Positions 1 through 8,558 of a stretch of 64,000 nucleotides of DNA are shown in pieces (position 1 is the stretch's first letter; each line of letters opens with the position of its first letter). Where the stretch lies: assembly GCF_000299875.1 (NCBI RefSeq), contig NZ_AMRK01000005.1, positions 1 to 64,000 on the forward strand, given 5' to 3'. A model generated the notes under the pieces. The model was not told the origin of the DNA, searched no databases, and saw only the letters and a list, made by a program, of their open reading frames with translations. Source of the DNA: Celeribacter baekdonensis B30 (GTDB taxonomy: Bacteria > Pseudomonadota > Alphaproteobacteria > Rhodobacterales > Rhodobacteraceae). A program made the translations under genes and the position numbers.

Positions 1-190
1 ACGCTTGCAATGCGGGAGCCACCCACAGAGGTCATCCGACGGACGGGTCATCGCTGCGGTGCGGTCCGTCAGACCGGACTTTCGCTGCAACCGCGTCACT
101 GATACGATATTGAGTGTCGGCAGTGCGGGACGAAGTTGCCGTTCAATTTGGCCAATCGAATGTCCGTTTTCCAAGGGTTTGGGACCAAAT
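1..190. other. Intergenic stretch, no gene recognised
   Basis: A short frame is open on the plus strand, but it has no convincing ribosome-binding site or family resemblance. It looks like degenerate intergenic sequence downstream of the minus-strand gene that ends at 191. Confidence 0.4.
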
Positions 191-1255
191 TCACTTTGAG
201 AAACTATGGTAGAATGTCGAGAGCTGTTCGACGCCCCCTTCTGTATCCATCGCGCCGATGCCTAAGAATGTAGGAGCCTCACGCACGAACTTGACTTGAA
301 CGCCAATGCTCTCCGACTCGCTGATTATCCGAGCCTGATCGTTCGATATCTTTGCGAAGACATGTACGTCTGTGCCAATTGTGAAACGTTCACATTCATC
401 CGATATGTCGAACTTGATGTCTTCCCCGTTGAGAGTAATTTCCACGACGCCAAAGCCAGTCAATTCTTCGAAGCGGTTCTGGGCTTCAATGACTGCCGAA
501 AAGAAAAATCCAGCATCTTTGATGAAACCCAACATAACCTTATGGCGTCCGTAGATAGAATCCCGTTCTCCTCTAACGTACATTATACCGCCGCGAGCTT
601 GTACGGTCCAAATTGCATCGGTTTGACCGCCTGTGACTACGCGAAGTTCTTTTAGCCGTAGTTCGCTTACTAGGTCGATCTCTTTCGCATCGGTGGCGGA
701 TGACAGTTCCAAGAACTCGGGTGAAACCCTCATGTCACTGACAAAGGACGCGATCTTCGCGGAAAGCTCTTGAGATTTCCCAATGTGTTCTGGCAGTGGG
801 TCCTTGAAGGAAAAGCGATGTACTCCAAATCTGCTGCCCTCCGAAAGAAATCTCAAACGCCCTCCCAAGTAGACCATAGTGGCCGCGCTCATACACCTAC
901 CGCTGACACGTTTTCTTAGAACCAAGGGCCTTGACGGGTCGGGCGGCTCCAACAGATATCTGCCCACATCTGTCCAGAGGCCGTACTGCCGAATTTTCCT
1001 ACCTATTCCAATCCCCGCCTCCAAATTACCGCCTGCGGAATCGATGTAAACGACCATGTGAGGGGGCGGTTCGTGATCATCAAGGAACTTGCTGAACTTG
1101 ACGTCATCGCCGTGCTCAATAGTTCCAACTGCGTTAATGCAGAAGAAGCCACCGAGCATTTTCTCTAGTTCGTTCTGCGGTTCTGTATAGTGAAAATCCA
1201 TATCGCCCGCCAAAGTCTGATCAGAATTGAAGAAGGGTAGGTTCAGTAGAGCCAT
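191..1255 (-). CDS. ClpP/crotonase-fold serine-protease-like protein, unknown role
   Basis: A 354-aa protein whose first 150 residues look like the ClpP-like fold of COG3904-type proteins. A beta strand followed by YIDSAGGNLEAG (70-81) matches the SPGG oxyanion loop. Ser123 in CMSAAT sits at the nucleophile position just before a GG turn (YLGGRLRF), and His146 in GVHRF sits at the catalytic-His position. I see no signal peptide, whereas many COG3904 members are exported, so this one is probably cytosolic. The C-terminal 200 residues are unfamiliar. The next gene upstream on the same strand starts 356 bp away, so an operon is possible but not shown. Function is unknown; the protease-like fold is seen by motif only. 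Confidence 0.7.
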   Translation of the reverse strand: MALLNLPFFNSDQTLAGDMDFHYTEPQNELEKMLGGFFCINAVGTIEHGDDVKFSKFLDDHEPPPHMVVYIDSAGGNLEAGIGIGRKIRQYGLWTDVGRYLLEPPDPSRPLVLRKRVSGRCMSAATMVYLGGRLRFLSEGSRFGVHRFSFKDPLPEHIGKSQELSAKIASFVSDMRVSPEFLELSSATDAKEIDLVSELRLKELRVVTGGQTDAIWTVQARGGIMYVRGERDSIYGRHKVMLGFIKDAGFFFSAVIEAQNRFEELTGFGVVEITLNGEDIKFDISDECERFTIGTDVHVFAKISNDQARIISESESIGVQVKFVREAPTFLGIGAMDTEGGVEQLSTFYHSFSK

Positions 1256-1611
1256 TTGGCTGCTACTTTACATTGAAAACGCGTCGAAGCTGACGTTCGT
1301 GCAACACGCAGCATTATGCAAGGTGGGCTCAAACCGGACTTGCGTCGGCGCGGCACGCGAATCTTAGCCTTTCAGGCCTCGGCGCGACCAACCGGATGAC
1401 CTCTTCCAGCCCGAAGCGGACCCGCTATCCACCGTCTTGGCGCGAAGGTTGCTCACGCAGGTCGGGCGGATAGCCGACATGCGGCACCGCAGCGCGACAA
1501 CCGCGGCATTCCACACAAGCTGACATTCCGAGATGCGACGATATCACCTAGGCACGCTCCACCGGGGAGGAAGGGAGGTTGGAAGTTTGTGGGGCCCCCA
1601 AAGTTAACATC
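1256..1611. other. 356-bp gap without a gene
   Basis: GC-rich sequence with runs resembling the degenerate 'GGACTT-GCG' spacer sequence seen elsewhere in the window (for example near 70-95 and 4170-4190). No open frame with a ribosome-binding site and no clear hairpin with a T run were found. Confidence 0.4.
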
Positions 1612-3807
1612 TCACGAAAGCCCTGGTACTTTTCCAGCCCGCAGATCCTCCCAGCTAACCACCAGAATAATTTCAGATCCGCTGCTGTTGCTGGACAGCA
1701 GGACTTTCTCGGTCACGTCGTCAACCACCGGGATCCAGGGCATTGGCGGTAGGATGCTCACGGCAATTTCTCCGCCCGCGCCAATGGAGATGCAGGGGTG
1801 CTTCTCTCCACGCTTACGGGCAGCCGCAATCTGCTGTTCGAGCCAGTCCCAATCATGGCCAATCGATGCTACGGGTGCCAATGTATGGGCGAGTTGGGGA
1901 TGCCAACTATCGACGATCCTAGGGATTTCGGTTAGTAGCTTGTCGATCAGGATTACCGGACTCAGTTCATCGACCGCAGCCAAAGCAGCGTCTTTCCCCT
2001 CGCTCAAAGGCACCTGCTCGCCAAAGCTTTCTGCGATAGCCTTGGTTGCCGCGCCAGCATCCCGACCATCTCCAGTGGCCTCTACGACAGACCATTTGAG
2101 CCAGTCTCGCGCTTTAGCTACTGCCAATTCGCGAAGGGACGCGACCTGCGGATTGTTCTGCCCTGCATCGAATTGAGGATCAAAAATGGGATAAACGTGC
2201 CAACCAACGGAAAACGCCGCCTGCATCAACTCTTCCTCTTCGTCGACAAAAGTTCGCGAGATCCAGTCGACAAAGGCAGAGACGGACGCAAAAGCCTCAT
2301 CTCCGGTTTCGCATCGACGCACGGAGATGGTGGGCGGGGCCTCATCCATGTCTTCGGCTGACATATAGCGCAGTGCTACCTCCTGAAGCATGCCAGCCAT
2401 ATCGACCTCGGCCCAAAATGAACTGGCTTTCAGCAGGCGCTGCTGCTCTGGTTCGGCATCCGCGATCTGAGCGGAAAGCGAACCAAATCGGCCAAGCAGC
2501 AATCCCAATCTGAACATGGCGGAAAAGGTCCACTGGCCGTCGATCAGCGGGGGTGCCGACGCAATTTCGTCGAGCAGAAGCACGCCGAGGATCGGATGGC
2601 GCCAGTCCATGCCAGGTCTGGCGCAGCTCGTCATGAAATTCCGCATGCGGTCGACATTGCGAACGGCGTCTCGCGCATAATCACCCAACACGCCCCAGAA
2701 ATCGACCGAGACCGGCATGATGTGGCGATCCAGCGTCAATCCCGGATAACGCCACCGTTCGATGTTTCGGATGTCTTCCCACCCTTGAGACAGCGCCCAT
2801 TCCGGCGAACCATATCCCTTCAAATACTGGACGGCGGCGCCTCCGTCATTCGAAAGCCACGACCAACATGCCGACAGGTCCCCAGTTCGACCGTTCTCCA
2901 GAATGTAATCGGATATGGGGGAGCGGCTATTCTCTAGGAATCCTTCGCTTTGTGCCCTCTTCATGAAACTGAAGGGATTCACGACACCCGCGAGGATCAG
3001 ATAGGGGGAGACGGCCATTCCGGGATAAAGATGGTTGTAGGCGACCATTGCAAAGCCAGAGCCCCCGGAACGCTCTGCCTCTCGAACCATCAGACCGGCA
3101 GCAGTCGAGCACACGGCATGTATATCGTCTTCGTCGAGGTCCGGTGAGGGTGTGAAGGACAGCGTTGCCGTCACGATTCCATCGACCGCCAGTCCCTTCT
3201 GACCTATCGCGCTCCAGGCGGTTGGAATATGGACGACCAGTCGAGGGTCTGCTTCGCTTTCCTCGAAGCGCAGGCACAGAACACGGCGACGAGACCAGCT
3301 GTTGAGGCCGGTAATGGCGTGATCGAGAAGCGTCGAGAAATTGCGCGATACGATCACCATCATGACATCGTTCGCGCTGGAGAAGGGCGTATGGTTCAGT
3401 GTTTCATGCTCATAGGCCATGATCTCTGTCACCGCCTCGCGGGCACTGCCATCCTGATTCTTTATCTCAAACAGAACGAAGCGGGAGGTTTCTCGCGCGC
3501 AATAGAGCAGGTCGACAAAGAGGCGTTCCCCTTTCTCGCGGGATATGCTGCGACTGTTCTTGCTGACCAGCTCAAGAGTGTGAAGCTCTCCCAATACGTG
3601 CTGCGCGGCCCTCAAATTTCCGAGTCGAGTAATATAGTCGATTGGAAAAGAAGGCTTGAATTCTGGCGACTCATGCCCTTCCAGAGATTCACTGACCTGA
3701 TCGGCTCCGATGATGAAGTCCGACAATGCGTCCTGTTCAATGACTGCTTCGAGCCAGTCCTGAACCTTCTGTTCCGTGTCGAATTTTGGTGTGTTCACGT
3801 CCGCCAT
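1612..3807 (-). CDS. 731-aa protein with a PD-(D/E)XK-nuclease-like N-terminal domain, unknown function
   Basis: A large acidic protein with no signal peptide or obvious membrane segment. Residues 90-135 carry an arrangement typical of PD-(D/E)XK nucleases: Asp99 in FVDLLY, then Glu114-Ile-Lys116 in VLFEIKNQ at the end of the next strand, followed by a helix containing EAVTEIMAYE, as in the Holliday-resolvase-like domains of restriction and defence proteins. The remaining 550 residues are not recognised. The long acidic, Trp-rich segment argues for a protein-interaction or sensor part rather than a second nuclease. It lies beside a ClpP-fold protein gene, an IS element and an RNA-repair operon. 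A nuclease role is inferred from one motif only. Confidence 0.7.
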   Translation of the reverse strand: MADVNTPKFDTEQKVQDWLEAVIEQDALSDFIIGADQVSESLEGHESPEFKPSFPIDYITRLGNLRAAQHVLGELHTLELVSKNSRSISREKGERLFVDLLYCARETSRFVLFEIKNQDGSAREAVTEIMAYEHETLNHTPFSSANDVMMVIVSRNFSTLLDHAITGLNSWSRRRVLCLRFEESEADPRLVVHIPTAWSAIGQKGLAVDGIVTATLSFTPSPDLDEDDIHAVCSTAAGLMVREAERSGGSGFAMVAYNHLYPGMAVSPYLILAGVVNPFSFMKRAQSEGFLENSRSPISDYILENGRTGDLSACWSWLSNDGGAAVQYLKGYGSPEWALSQGWEDIRNIERWRYPGLTLDRHIMPVSVDFWGVLGDYARDAVRNVDRMRNFMTSCARPGMDWRHPILGVLLLDEIASAPPLIDGQWTFSAMFRLGLLLGRFGSLSAQIADAEPEQQRLLKASSFWAEVDMAGMLQEVALRYMSAEDMDEAPPTISVRRCETGDEAFASVSAFVDWISRTFVDEEEELMQAAFSVGWHVYPIFDPQFDAGQNNPQVASLRELAVAKARDWLKWSVVEATGDGRDAGAATKAIAESFGEQVPLSEGKDAALAAVDELSPVILIDKLLTEIPRIVDSWHPQLAHTLAPVASIGHDWDWLEQQIAAARKRGEKHPCISIGAGGEIAVSILPPMPWIPVVDDVTEKVLLSSNSSGSEIILVVSWEDLRAGKVPGLS

Positions 3808-4189
3808 CTCTCTCTTAGCATATACAAGTCATCATGTCGGATTGCTTCAGAAAGTGCGACATATCTCTTGGATGGGCAGCGGGGGACATTGAGCGAACTT
3901 GGACGTCCATCTTGTCCCGATCCCTCGCGCGGTGGCGGGGTTCAGCTGGTCGAGTGACGGCTTCGGGGAAAGAGGCAATGCAGCAACTGGTGCGGTCGAC
4001 CGGCAGCAATGGGCTGCCCCTACCATCCAGCGAGACCCTGCGGACTGAACTTTGCAAAGGTCGAAATCTGCGCATTTCTGACCTTGGTGGAAGACGCAGC
4101 ACGGGTGGATGGGTCTTTCGGTCTCTGAATGGCCGCTTTCGCATTTCCGAGGCGCAGGCCGAGCACCCGCAGCGAAAGTCCGCAATCCG
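3808..4189. other. Gap between the nuclease-like gene and the IS element
   Basis: About 380 bp. Several frames are open on both strands because of base composition, but none shows a ribosome-binding site or a recognisable product. It is probably decayed intergenic sequence into which the IS element inserted. Confidence 0.4.
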
Positions 4190-4197
4190 CCCATTCT

Positions 4198-4209
4198 GTT
4201 GAAAAACTA
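4198..4209 (+). repeat. IS1182-type terminal inverted repeat, left copy
   Basis: GTTGAAAAACTA, the inverted partner of 5755-5766. It lies 55 bp beyond the transposase stop codon. Confidence 0.6.
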
Positions 4210-4263
4210 ACGTTTGCGAATGCAGAAATGGCACTTACAAATTCGGCGCAAGCGCCTTTCTTG

Positions 4264-5696
4264 TCAGGCTTTGCGCGTTTGCTGCGATGCAGGAAAGATC
4301 TTAGCCAGTTTTCGGAGATTTTGGGCGGTTGCGGCGAGGAGGAATTCGTCATTTGCGCCGCATGGGCCACGTAATCGAAGCCGGCTCAGGCCGAGTATCC
4401 GCTTGAGATGGGCGAAGAGCATTTCGACCTTCTTTCTGAGCTTCATCGCGGTCTGGTATTCTTCGGTCTTAGCCAGATCCCTGGCGACCTGACGCGCATC
4501 TTCGTGCTCTTCGCGGGTGATCTTGCGCGCATCAGCGTTGGGGCAGCATTTTTGCTTGGACGGGCAGACCTGGCAGACTTCTTTCAAGGCGCGATAGCGG
4601 GCTGTGCCCTTGCCCGTCGGTCCCCGGTTCGGATCAGAGTAATTCCGGCGGAACTGCTTGAGCGCGTGACCCTCGGGGCAGATGTATTGATTATTCTCTG
4701 CATCCCAGTCGAAATCTGTGCGTGTCCAGGTGCCATCGGGGCGTCCGGCCTTGTCGATCACCGGGATGTAAGGATCGATCTTGCGCTCCACGAGCCAGCC
4801 GAGCATTGGGCCTGAACCATAGGCTGTGTCGGCGATCATCCAGTCAGGGACCAAGCCGAACTTTTCTTTCACCCGCGTCAGCATGGTTTTTGTCGATCCA
4901 ACCTCGGCTTGCCGGATGGAGCGCGTGGGTTCCACATCCAAGATGACACCGTGATCCGTGTCGATGAGATAATTGTCGGAATAGCTAAAGAATGCGTTCG
5001 CCAATGTCTCTCGGACCATTGGCGTTCCATTGGCTCACCCTTGCGGGCTGCTGTCCACTGACTGGCGGGATCGGAATGCGAGGTGAACTTGGGTTGGACA
5101 TCGCTCGCCGCGCCGAAGGCTGCCTCGTCGAGCGTGTCGAGATACTCTCGGACTGCGCGGGGTGCATCTACGGCATCGATGGACGACGCATCCCATTCTT
5201 CCTTCGGTGTTGAGTTTTGCTTGTTCGCATCGGCTTCGATCAGACTGGCATCGACTGCCATGCGCTGGCCGCTGACCAGACCTTCTTCGATGCAGCGGGC
5301 GACAGTTGTCTCGAACAGGTGTCGCAGGAGTTCGCTCTCACGGAAACGACCATGCCGGTTCTTGGAAAACGTTGAATGATCCGGGACCCGGTCGCTCAGA
5401 TCGAGGCGGCAGAACCAGCGATAGGCGAGGTTGAGATGCACCTCTTCGCAGAGCCGCCGCTCTGACCGGATGCCGAAACAGTATCCGACCAGCAACATGC
5501 GGATCAGTAGTTCAGGATCAACTGACGGGCGGCCCGTGTGACTGTAGAAACCGGCAAGATGGGCGCGGATGCTGCTCAGATCGACGAACCGATCAATCGA
5601 CCGTAGCAGGTGATCCTGGGGAACATGATCCTCCAGCGAGAACTCATAAAACAGCGCTGCCTGCGCTTCCTGCGCTTCCTGCCTCGGTCCCATCAT
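4264..5696 (-). pseudogene. IS1182-family DDE transposase, disrupted by a frameshift
   Basis: The N-terminal part (5696 to about 5030) has the family hallmarks: the FYEFSLEDHVP start, GRPSVDPELLIRMLLVGYC, the DHSTFSKNRHGRF helix and VDASLIEAD with a catalytic Asp. The C-terminal part (about 5019 to 4264) continues in another frame with YSDNYLIDTDHGVI, MIADTAYGSGPMLGWL (second Asp), a CPSKQKCC cysteine cluster and the FAHLKRILGL Glu-proximal region. The break is at about 5010-5035, where an imperfect 11-bp direct repeat (CCAATGGAACG / CCAATGGTCCG on the coding strand) occurs. Removing one 11-bp unit puts the halves in one frame. The transposase is almost certainly inactive unless frameshifting rescues it. 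Confidence 0.85.
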
Positions 5697-5754
5697 CGTT
5701 CAATCCCTCCCGATGAAAAGAATTGAATCAGCGACTTACCCACCGATCAAGGAA

Positions 5755-5766
5755 TAGTTTTTCAAC
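5755..5766 (-). repeat. IS1182-type terminal inverted repeat, right copy
   Basis: TAGTTTTTCAAC on the plus strand, the reverse complement of the repeat at 4198-4209. It lies about 60 bp upstream of the transposase start. Confidence 0.6.
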
Positions 5767-5829
5767 AAAATAAGCCCAAACCTCCCAAATGCTGCACCAG
5801 GCTTTGATGTCCGCATTCGCGCGGTTTCA

Positions 5830-6975
5830 CTATACCAGATTGACCCTATGCGCTTCCCACAATTGCGGCGGCTCTAACTTTTTGGACAAATGCGTGATCA
5901 CAGCTTCGGGCACGGCATCTGGTCGTTCCCTGTTCTGATGGCGCAATTGATCTGGGTTCTCTTCGAGATAGACAATCTCAACGCATGCACCGTAGTCACG
6001 CAGTAGCCGTAGAACCCGTGATCGGTTCTGTCGGGTCACATTGGTAGCGTTCCAAACAAAATCACGCCCGGCCCGCAGGTGCTCTCGCGCCCGTTCGTGC
6101 GCAGCCTGAATGACCTGGCCTTGATTGTCACTTGCAGAGACGCCTAGTTCGTCTCGGATCGTATCAAGGCTGACGACAGGATGTTCTGGGCAGTTTTTCC
6201 CGATCCAGGTATCCTTCCCCACACCAGGCAAACCTGACATGACGATAACCGTACAAGGGAACGCCTCGTGAGCCTCATAGTGCGGGTCTCGGTCTTCCAA
6301 CTCAAAAAAGGCAACCCGGCTTTCATCATTGGCGAAGGCAAATTGGTGATCCCAACAGTTGGCCTCTTGGAAGGTCAATGCGGCGAGGCTCACATTCTCC
6401 AAGATGGATTGCTGGTCCTCACATTTGCGACCCATGGCGTCGGCCTTGGCATGAAGGCAAAGGTGATCCGGCCTGCACCGCCACGATGTCTCAATAGCCA
6501 TACGTTGCGGATCAGGCCGTTCGATCAGCCAGAACGGCAGTTGGTGGTGGGCGATGATCCCGCACAGCGCTTCACGCCACGCAAACGGAGACCCCGCATA
6601 CCACAGCAGTTCCCTTGCAATGGATGCACCAACACGGGAGTGACCACGGGAGGAAATGCGTCCGTCATCCTCATGCTTTGTGACGGCGGGCTTGCCGATA
6701 TCATGCAAGACGGCGGCCCAGAATAAGTTAGTCCGGTCCACTTCGGGAAGACCTTGCCAGTCTGGGTCCGCCACCAGAGCCTCGACCACCATTCGCGTGT
6801 GCGTCCCGACATCGCCCTCAGCATGATGGATTAGGTCCTGCGGGCAGGCGTCGAGAGTGGCAAGTTCCGACCACAGTGGCCAAATCTCACCCCAATCCAC
6901 CTGCCAAGCTGGGCCGGTTGGAACCAAGGCCAGCAGGTGGTCATGTGTGACGGCATGTTTGATAGGCTTACGCAT
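5830..6975 (-). CDS. HD phosphohydrolase-polynucleotide kinase (HD-Pnk) end-healing enzyme
   Basis: A 381-aa two-domain protein. Residues 50-200 form an HD domain, with His91-Asp92 in AAVLHDIGKPAVTKHEDDG and further metal-ligand candidates in RGHSRVG and IIAHHQLPFW. Residues 240-381 form a P-loop polynucleotide kinase with GLPGVGKDT (248-256), SLDTIRDELG with the acceptor-activating Asp, and NATNVTRQNR. This architecture matches HD-Pnk of Runella slithyformis, in which the HD domain removes 2',3'-cyclic phosphate or 3'-phosphate ends and the kinase adds a 5'-phosphate. I chose ATG at 6975 because it lies inside the end of the upstream ligase gene (8-nt overlap). The frame stays open further upstream only within the ligase coding region. 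The activity is assigned by analogy. Confidence 0.85.
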   Translation of the reverse strand: MRKPIKHAVTHDHLLALVPTGPAWQVDWGEIWPLWSELATLDACPQDLIHHAEGDVGTHTRMVVEALVADPDWQGLPEVDRTNLFWAAVLHDIGKPAVTKHEDDGRISSRGHSRVGASIARELLWYAGSPFAWREALCGIIAHHQLPFWLIERPDPQRMAIETSWRCRPDHLCLHAKADAMGRKCEDQQSILENVSLAALTFQEANCWDHQFAFANDESRVAFFELEDRDPHYEAHEAFPCTVIVMSGLPGVGKDTWIGKNCPEHPVVSLDTIRDELGVSASDNQGQVIQAAHERAREHLRAGRDFVWNATNVTRQNRSRVLRLLRDYGACVEIVYLEENPDQLRHQNRERPDAVPEAVITHLSKKLEPPQLWEAHRVNLV

Positions 6976-7780
6976 CGTAGGCCCCCTCCGCACCCAGAGT
7001 GGGTGCAAAGATATCGACACCATCGGCCAAGCCGTTCGGCAGGATTGGACGGTCGTGCCAATGCCCGTCAGCGGCTTCAATCGCCTGCAAAAAGTCAGCG
7101 CGGACGAACTTGAAGCGGTCCTCCACATGGTCCGCACTTTCTTGCTTTAGATACAGCCCTTCGGCTAGGTCGCTGTCCTCTGTCTGCTGGTCAACCATGT
7201 CAGGACGGCTGCCGGACCGCTCTGCTGCAATCAACAGTGCATCACGCCAGTCCGTGGATTTGTAAGGCGAAGGCCGGGTGAGGCTGATCAGTTGATCGAC
7301 GGACCTGATTTCGCCTGTATGGATGACCGGCACTGGCATGATCGGCAGTCCGGTCAGCAAAGCCCGACGAGCCGCCGTGCTCAGGAACAGGCCGGTGTCT
7401 CGGTCCAGCACATCGAACTCCATGAAGTAATGCGGCAGCCGGTCATAGAACACAGTGTGTTTGGCATACATCCATTCGCCATACATAACGAAACGATGGC
7501 CCAGCACCGGGTGCAGGGCATGTGCATGGGCCGCAGCCCAGGTCTTGAGCAAAGAGAAGTGACGTTCGCGGCCACCGCCGGTCAGATAGTGCCCACGGCT
7601 TTGCAGCAGCAGGTTGCCATCCACGTCAAAAGATACGGCGGAATTGGCTCCGTCGAGCTTTTCTTCAACAATCAGAGGCTGGCCTGAAAGCTCTTTGATT
7701 GGTTTGTCATCCGCCACATCGCCCAACTGAAGGCGCGAGCCTTCAATGTGCCGCGTACGCGGGTACTTCTGGATATTCAT
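6968..7780 (-). CDS. RNA ligase (nucleotidyltransferase superfamily), first gene of an RNA-repair operon
   Basis: A 270-aa ATP-dependent ligase with the covalent nucleotidyltransferase motifs in order: motif I EEKLDGAN with the adenylated Lys41, motif III GEWMYAKH (101-108), motif IIIa FMEFDVLD (119-126), motif IV EGLYLKQE (207-214) and motif V RFKFVR with Lys224. This is the pattern of T4 Rnl-type RNA ligases rather than DNA ligases, and no OB domain follows. Its stop codon overlaps the start of the HD-Pnk gene by 8 nt, so the end-healing and end-sealing steps are translationally coupled. ATG 7780 (MNIQKYPRTR) is preferred over an upstream in-frame start at 7819 because homology-like sequence begins there. 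The substrate (cleaved tRNA or other RNA) is unknown. Confidence 0.85.
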   Translation of the reverse strand: MNIQKYPRTRHIEGSRLQLGDVADDKPIKELSGQPLIVEEKLDGANSAVSFDVDGNLLLQSRGHYLTGGGRERHFSLLKTWAAAHAHALHPVLGHRFVMYGEWMYAKHTVFYDRLPHYFMEFDVLDRDTGLFLSTAARRALLTGLPIMPVPVIHTGEIRSVDQLISLTRPSPYKSTDWRDALLIAAERSGSRPDMVDQQTEDSDLAEGLYLKQESADHVEDRFKFVRADFLQAIEAADGHWHDRPILPNGLADGVDIFAPTLGAEGAYDA

Positions 7781-7938
7781 AACAGTCTCACAATGTATCG
7801 ATTGGTCGCACAAAAACACCCGGCAGGGTTTGCCAAGGTGTTGGTTTGATTATATGCGCTGCGATTACATCGGACTTCCATGGGGCTCGGGGTTGAGACA
7901 GGCAACCCGGTTAACGTTGACAAGAGCAAAAATCAACA

Positions 7939-7971
7939 GCGGACATTCAAAGCCGCTTTTGAATTGTCCGC
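7939..7971 (-). terminator. Possible Rho-independent terminator of the small gene ending at 7983
   Basis: GCGGACATTCAAA pairs with TTTGAATTGTCCGC across a 6-nt loop with one bulged base. Read on the minus strand it lies 12 nt past the stop codon at 7983 and is followed by a T-rich stretch (TTGATTTTTG). Confidence 0.5.
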
Positions 7972-7982
7972 TTCGTCCCGCA

Positions 7983-8396
7983 TCAGCGACATTCATACCC
8001 GGATTTTGCTGCGCTAGGCTGTGAACGGCCGCTTCGGGGAAGCTGCAAGGCAGCGCTTGGACCTTTGACCAACGGCAGGTCACCTCTGAGAATGTCCAGC
8101 GCCTGGACGACATCATCAACTTGATAGTGCGGCCGACCATCCACTATGGGCATGTTCGGGCGCACGCAATACGCCTCAATGATTTCGACAAGCCTCACAG
8201 GGAGTTGCTTTGCATCGACTGGCCGTCCAGCTTCAAGCGCGGAACGGATTGTCAACAAGGTGACCAACGTATCCGCATAGGCTTCGTCGGCCTCAGTCAG
8301 AGACCGTTGCATCTTCGGTCCCTGTTGTGGCTCAGGTGGGCCAATAAAGCTCTCTTCCTCTCGTCGGATGCCATCAAAGGTCGGGCGATCGCTCAT
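7983..8396 (-). CDS. Hypothetical 137-aa protein
   Basis: Not recognised. The protein is hydrophilic, starts MSDRPTFDGIRREEES, and has a predicted helical middle (ADEAYADTLVTLLTIRSALEAG and following, 36-57) and a conserved-looking segment PVRLVEIIEAYCVRPNMP. There is no signal peptide or membrane segment. A hairpin with a T-rich tail follows its stop codon, which favours a real gene. It could belong to the RNA-repair transcription unit (same strand, 200 bp upstream of the ligase), but the hairpin between them argues against that. Confidence 0.45.
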   Translation of the reverse strand: MSDRPTFDGIRREEESFIGPPEPQQGPKMQRSLTEADEAYADTLVTLLTIRSALEAGRPVDAKQLPVRLVEIIEAYCVRPNMPIVDGRPHYQVDDVVQALDILRGDLPLVKGPSAALQLPRSGRSQPSAAKSGYECR

Positions 8397-8494
8397 GCTC
8401 CCTCCGTCGCCTTCCCTCGGTTGGTGTGCCTGGTCGTCAATATCATTATGTCGATGATCTTGATTTTGACGATCAGGTCAATTCGGGTTCGTAT

Positions 8495-8518
8495 CTGACA
8501 CAGTGTTCAGTGTGTCAG
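8495..8518. repeat. Perfect 8-bp dyad in the gap downstream of the MBL gene
   Basis: CTGACACA and TGTGTCAG flank an 8-nt loop. It has no T run on either side, so it may be an operator or a Rho-type stem rather than an intrinsic terminator. It lies between the start of the 137-aa gene and the end of the MBL gene. Confidence 0.4.
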
Positions 8519-8558
8519 GCAGGTTTGTGCGTTTTTCAAATTCCTGTAATTCTACCTG

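Larger units (their letters stand above)
4190..5774 (-). mobile_element. IS1182-family insertion sequence, frameshifted
   Basis: The element is bounded by inverted repeats that share the 12-bp core GTTGAAAAACTA. It reads 4198-4209 on the plus strand and as its complement at 5755-5766, with weaker matching a few bases further out. Between them lies one transposase gene on the minus strand, split over two frames. I could not identify an unambiguous target-site duplication, so the outer ends are approximate. Confidence 0.75.

Noticed and set aside
1589-2176. 195-codon plus-strand frame inside the 731-aa gene
   Set aside because: Ser/Pro-rich antisense frame without a ribosome-binding site.
3229-3957. 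242-codon plus-strand frame over the start of the 731-aa gene
   Set aside because: Antisense, no motifs; the minus-strand frame is longer and carries a nuclease-like pattern.
7865-8140. 91-codon minus-strand frame overlapping the 137-aa gene
   Set aside because: It crosses the hairpin, has no family pattern and overlaps the more protein-like frame.
8495-8518. The CTGACACA dyad as an intrinsic terminator
   Set aside because: No T run on either side, so it is listed only as an inverted repeat.
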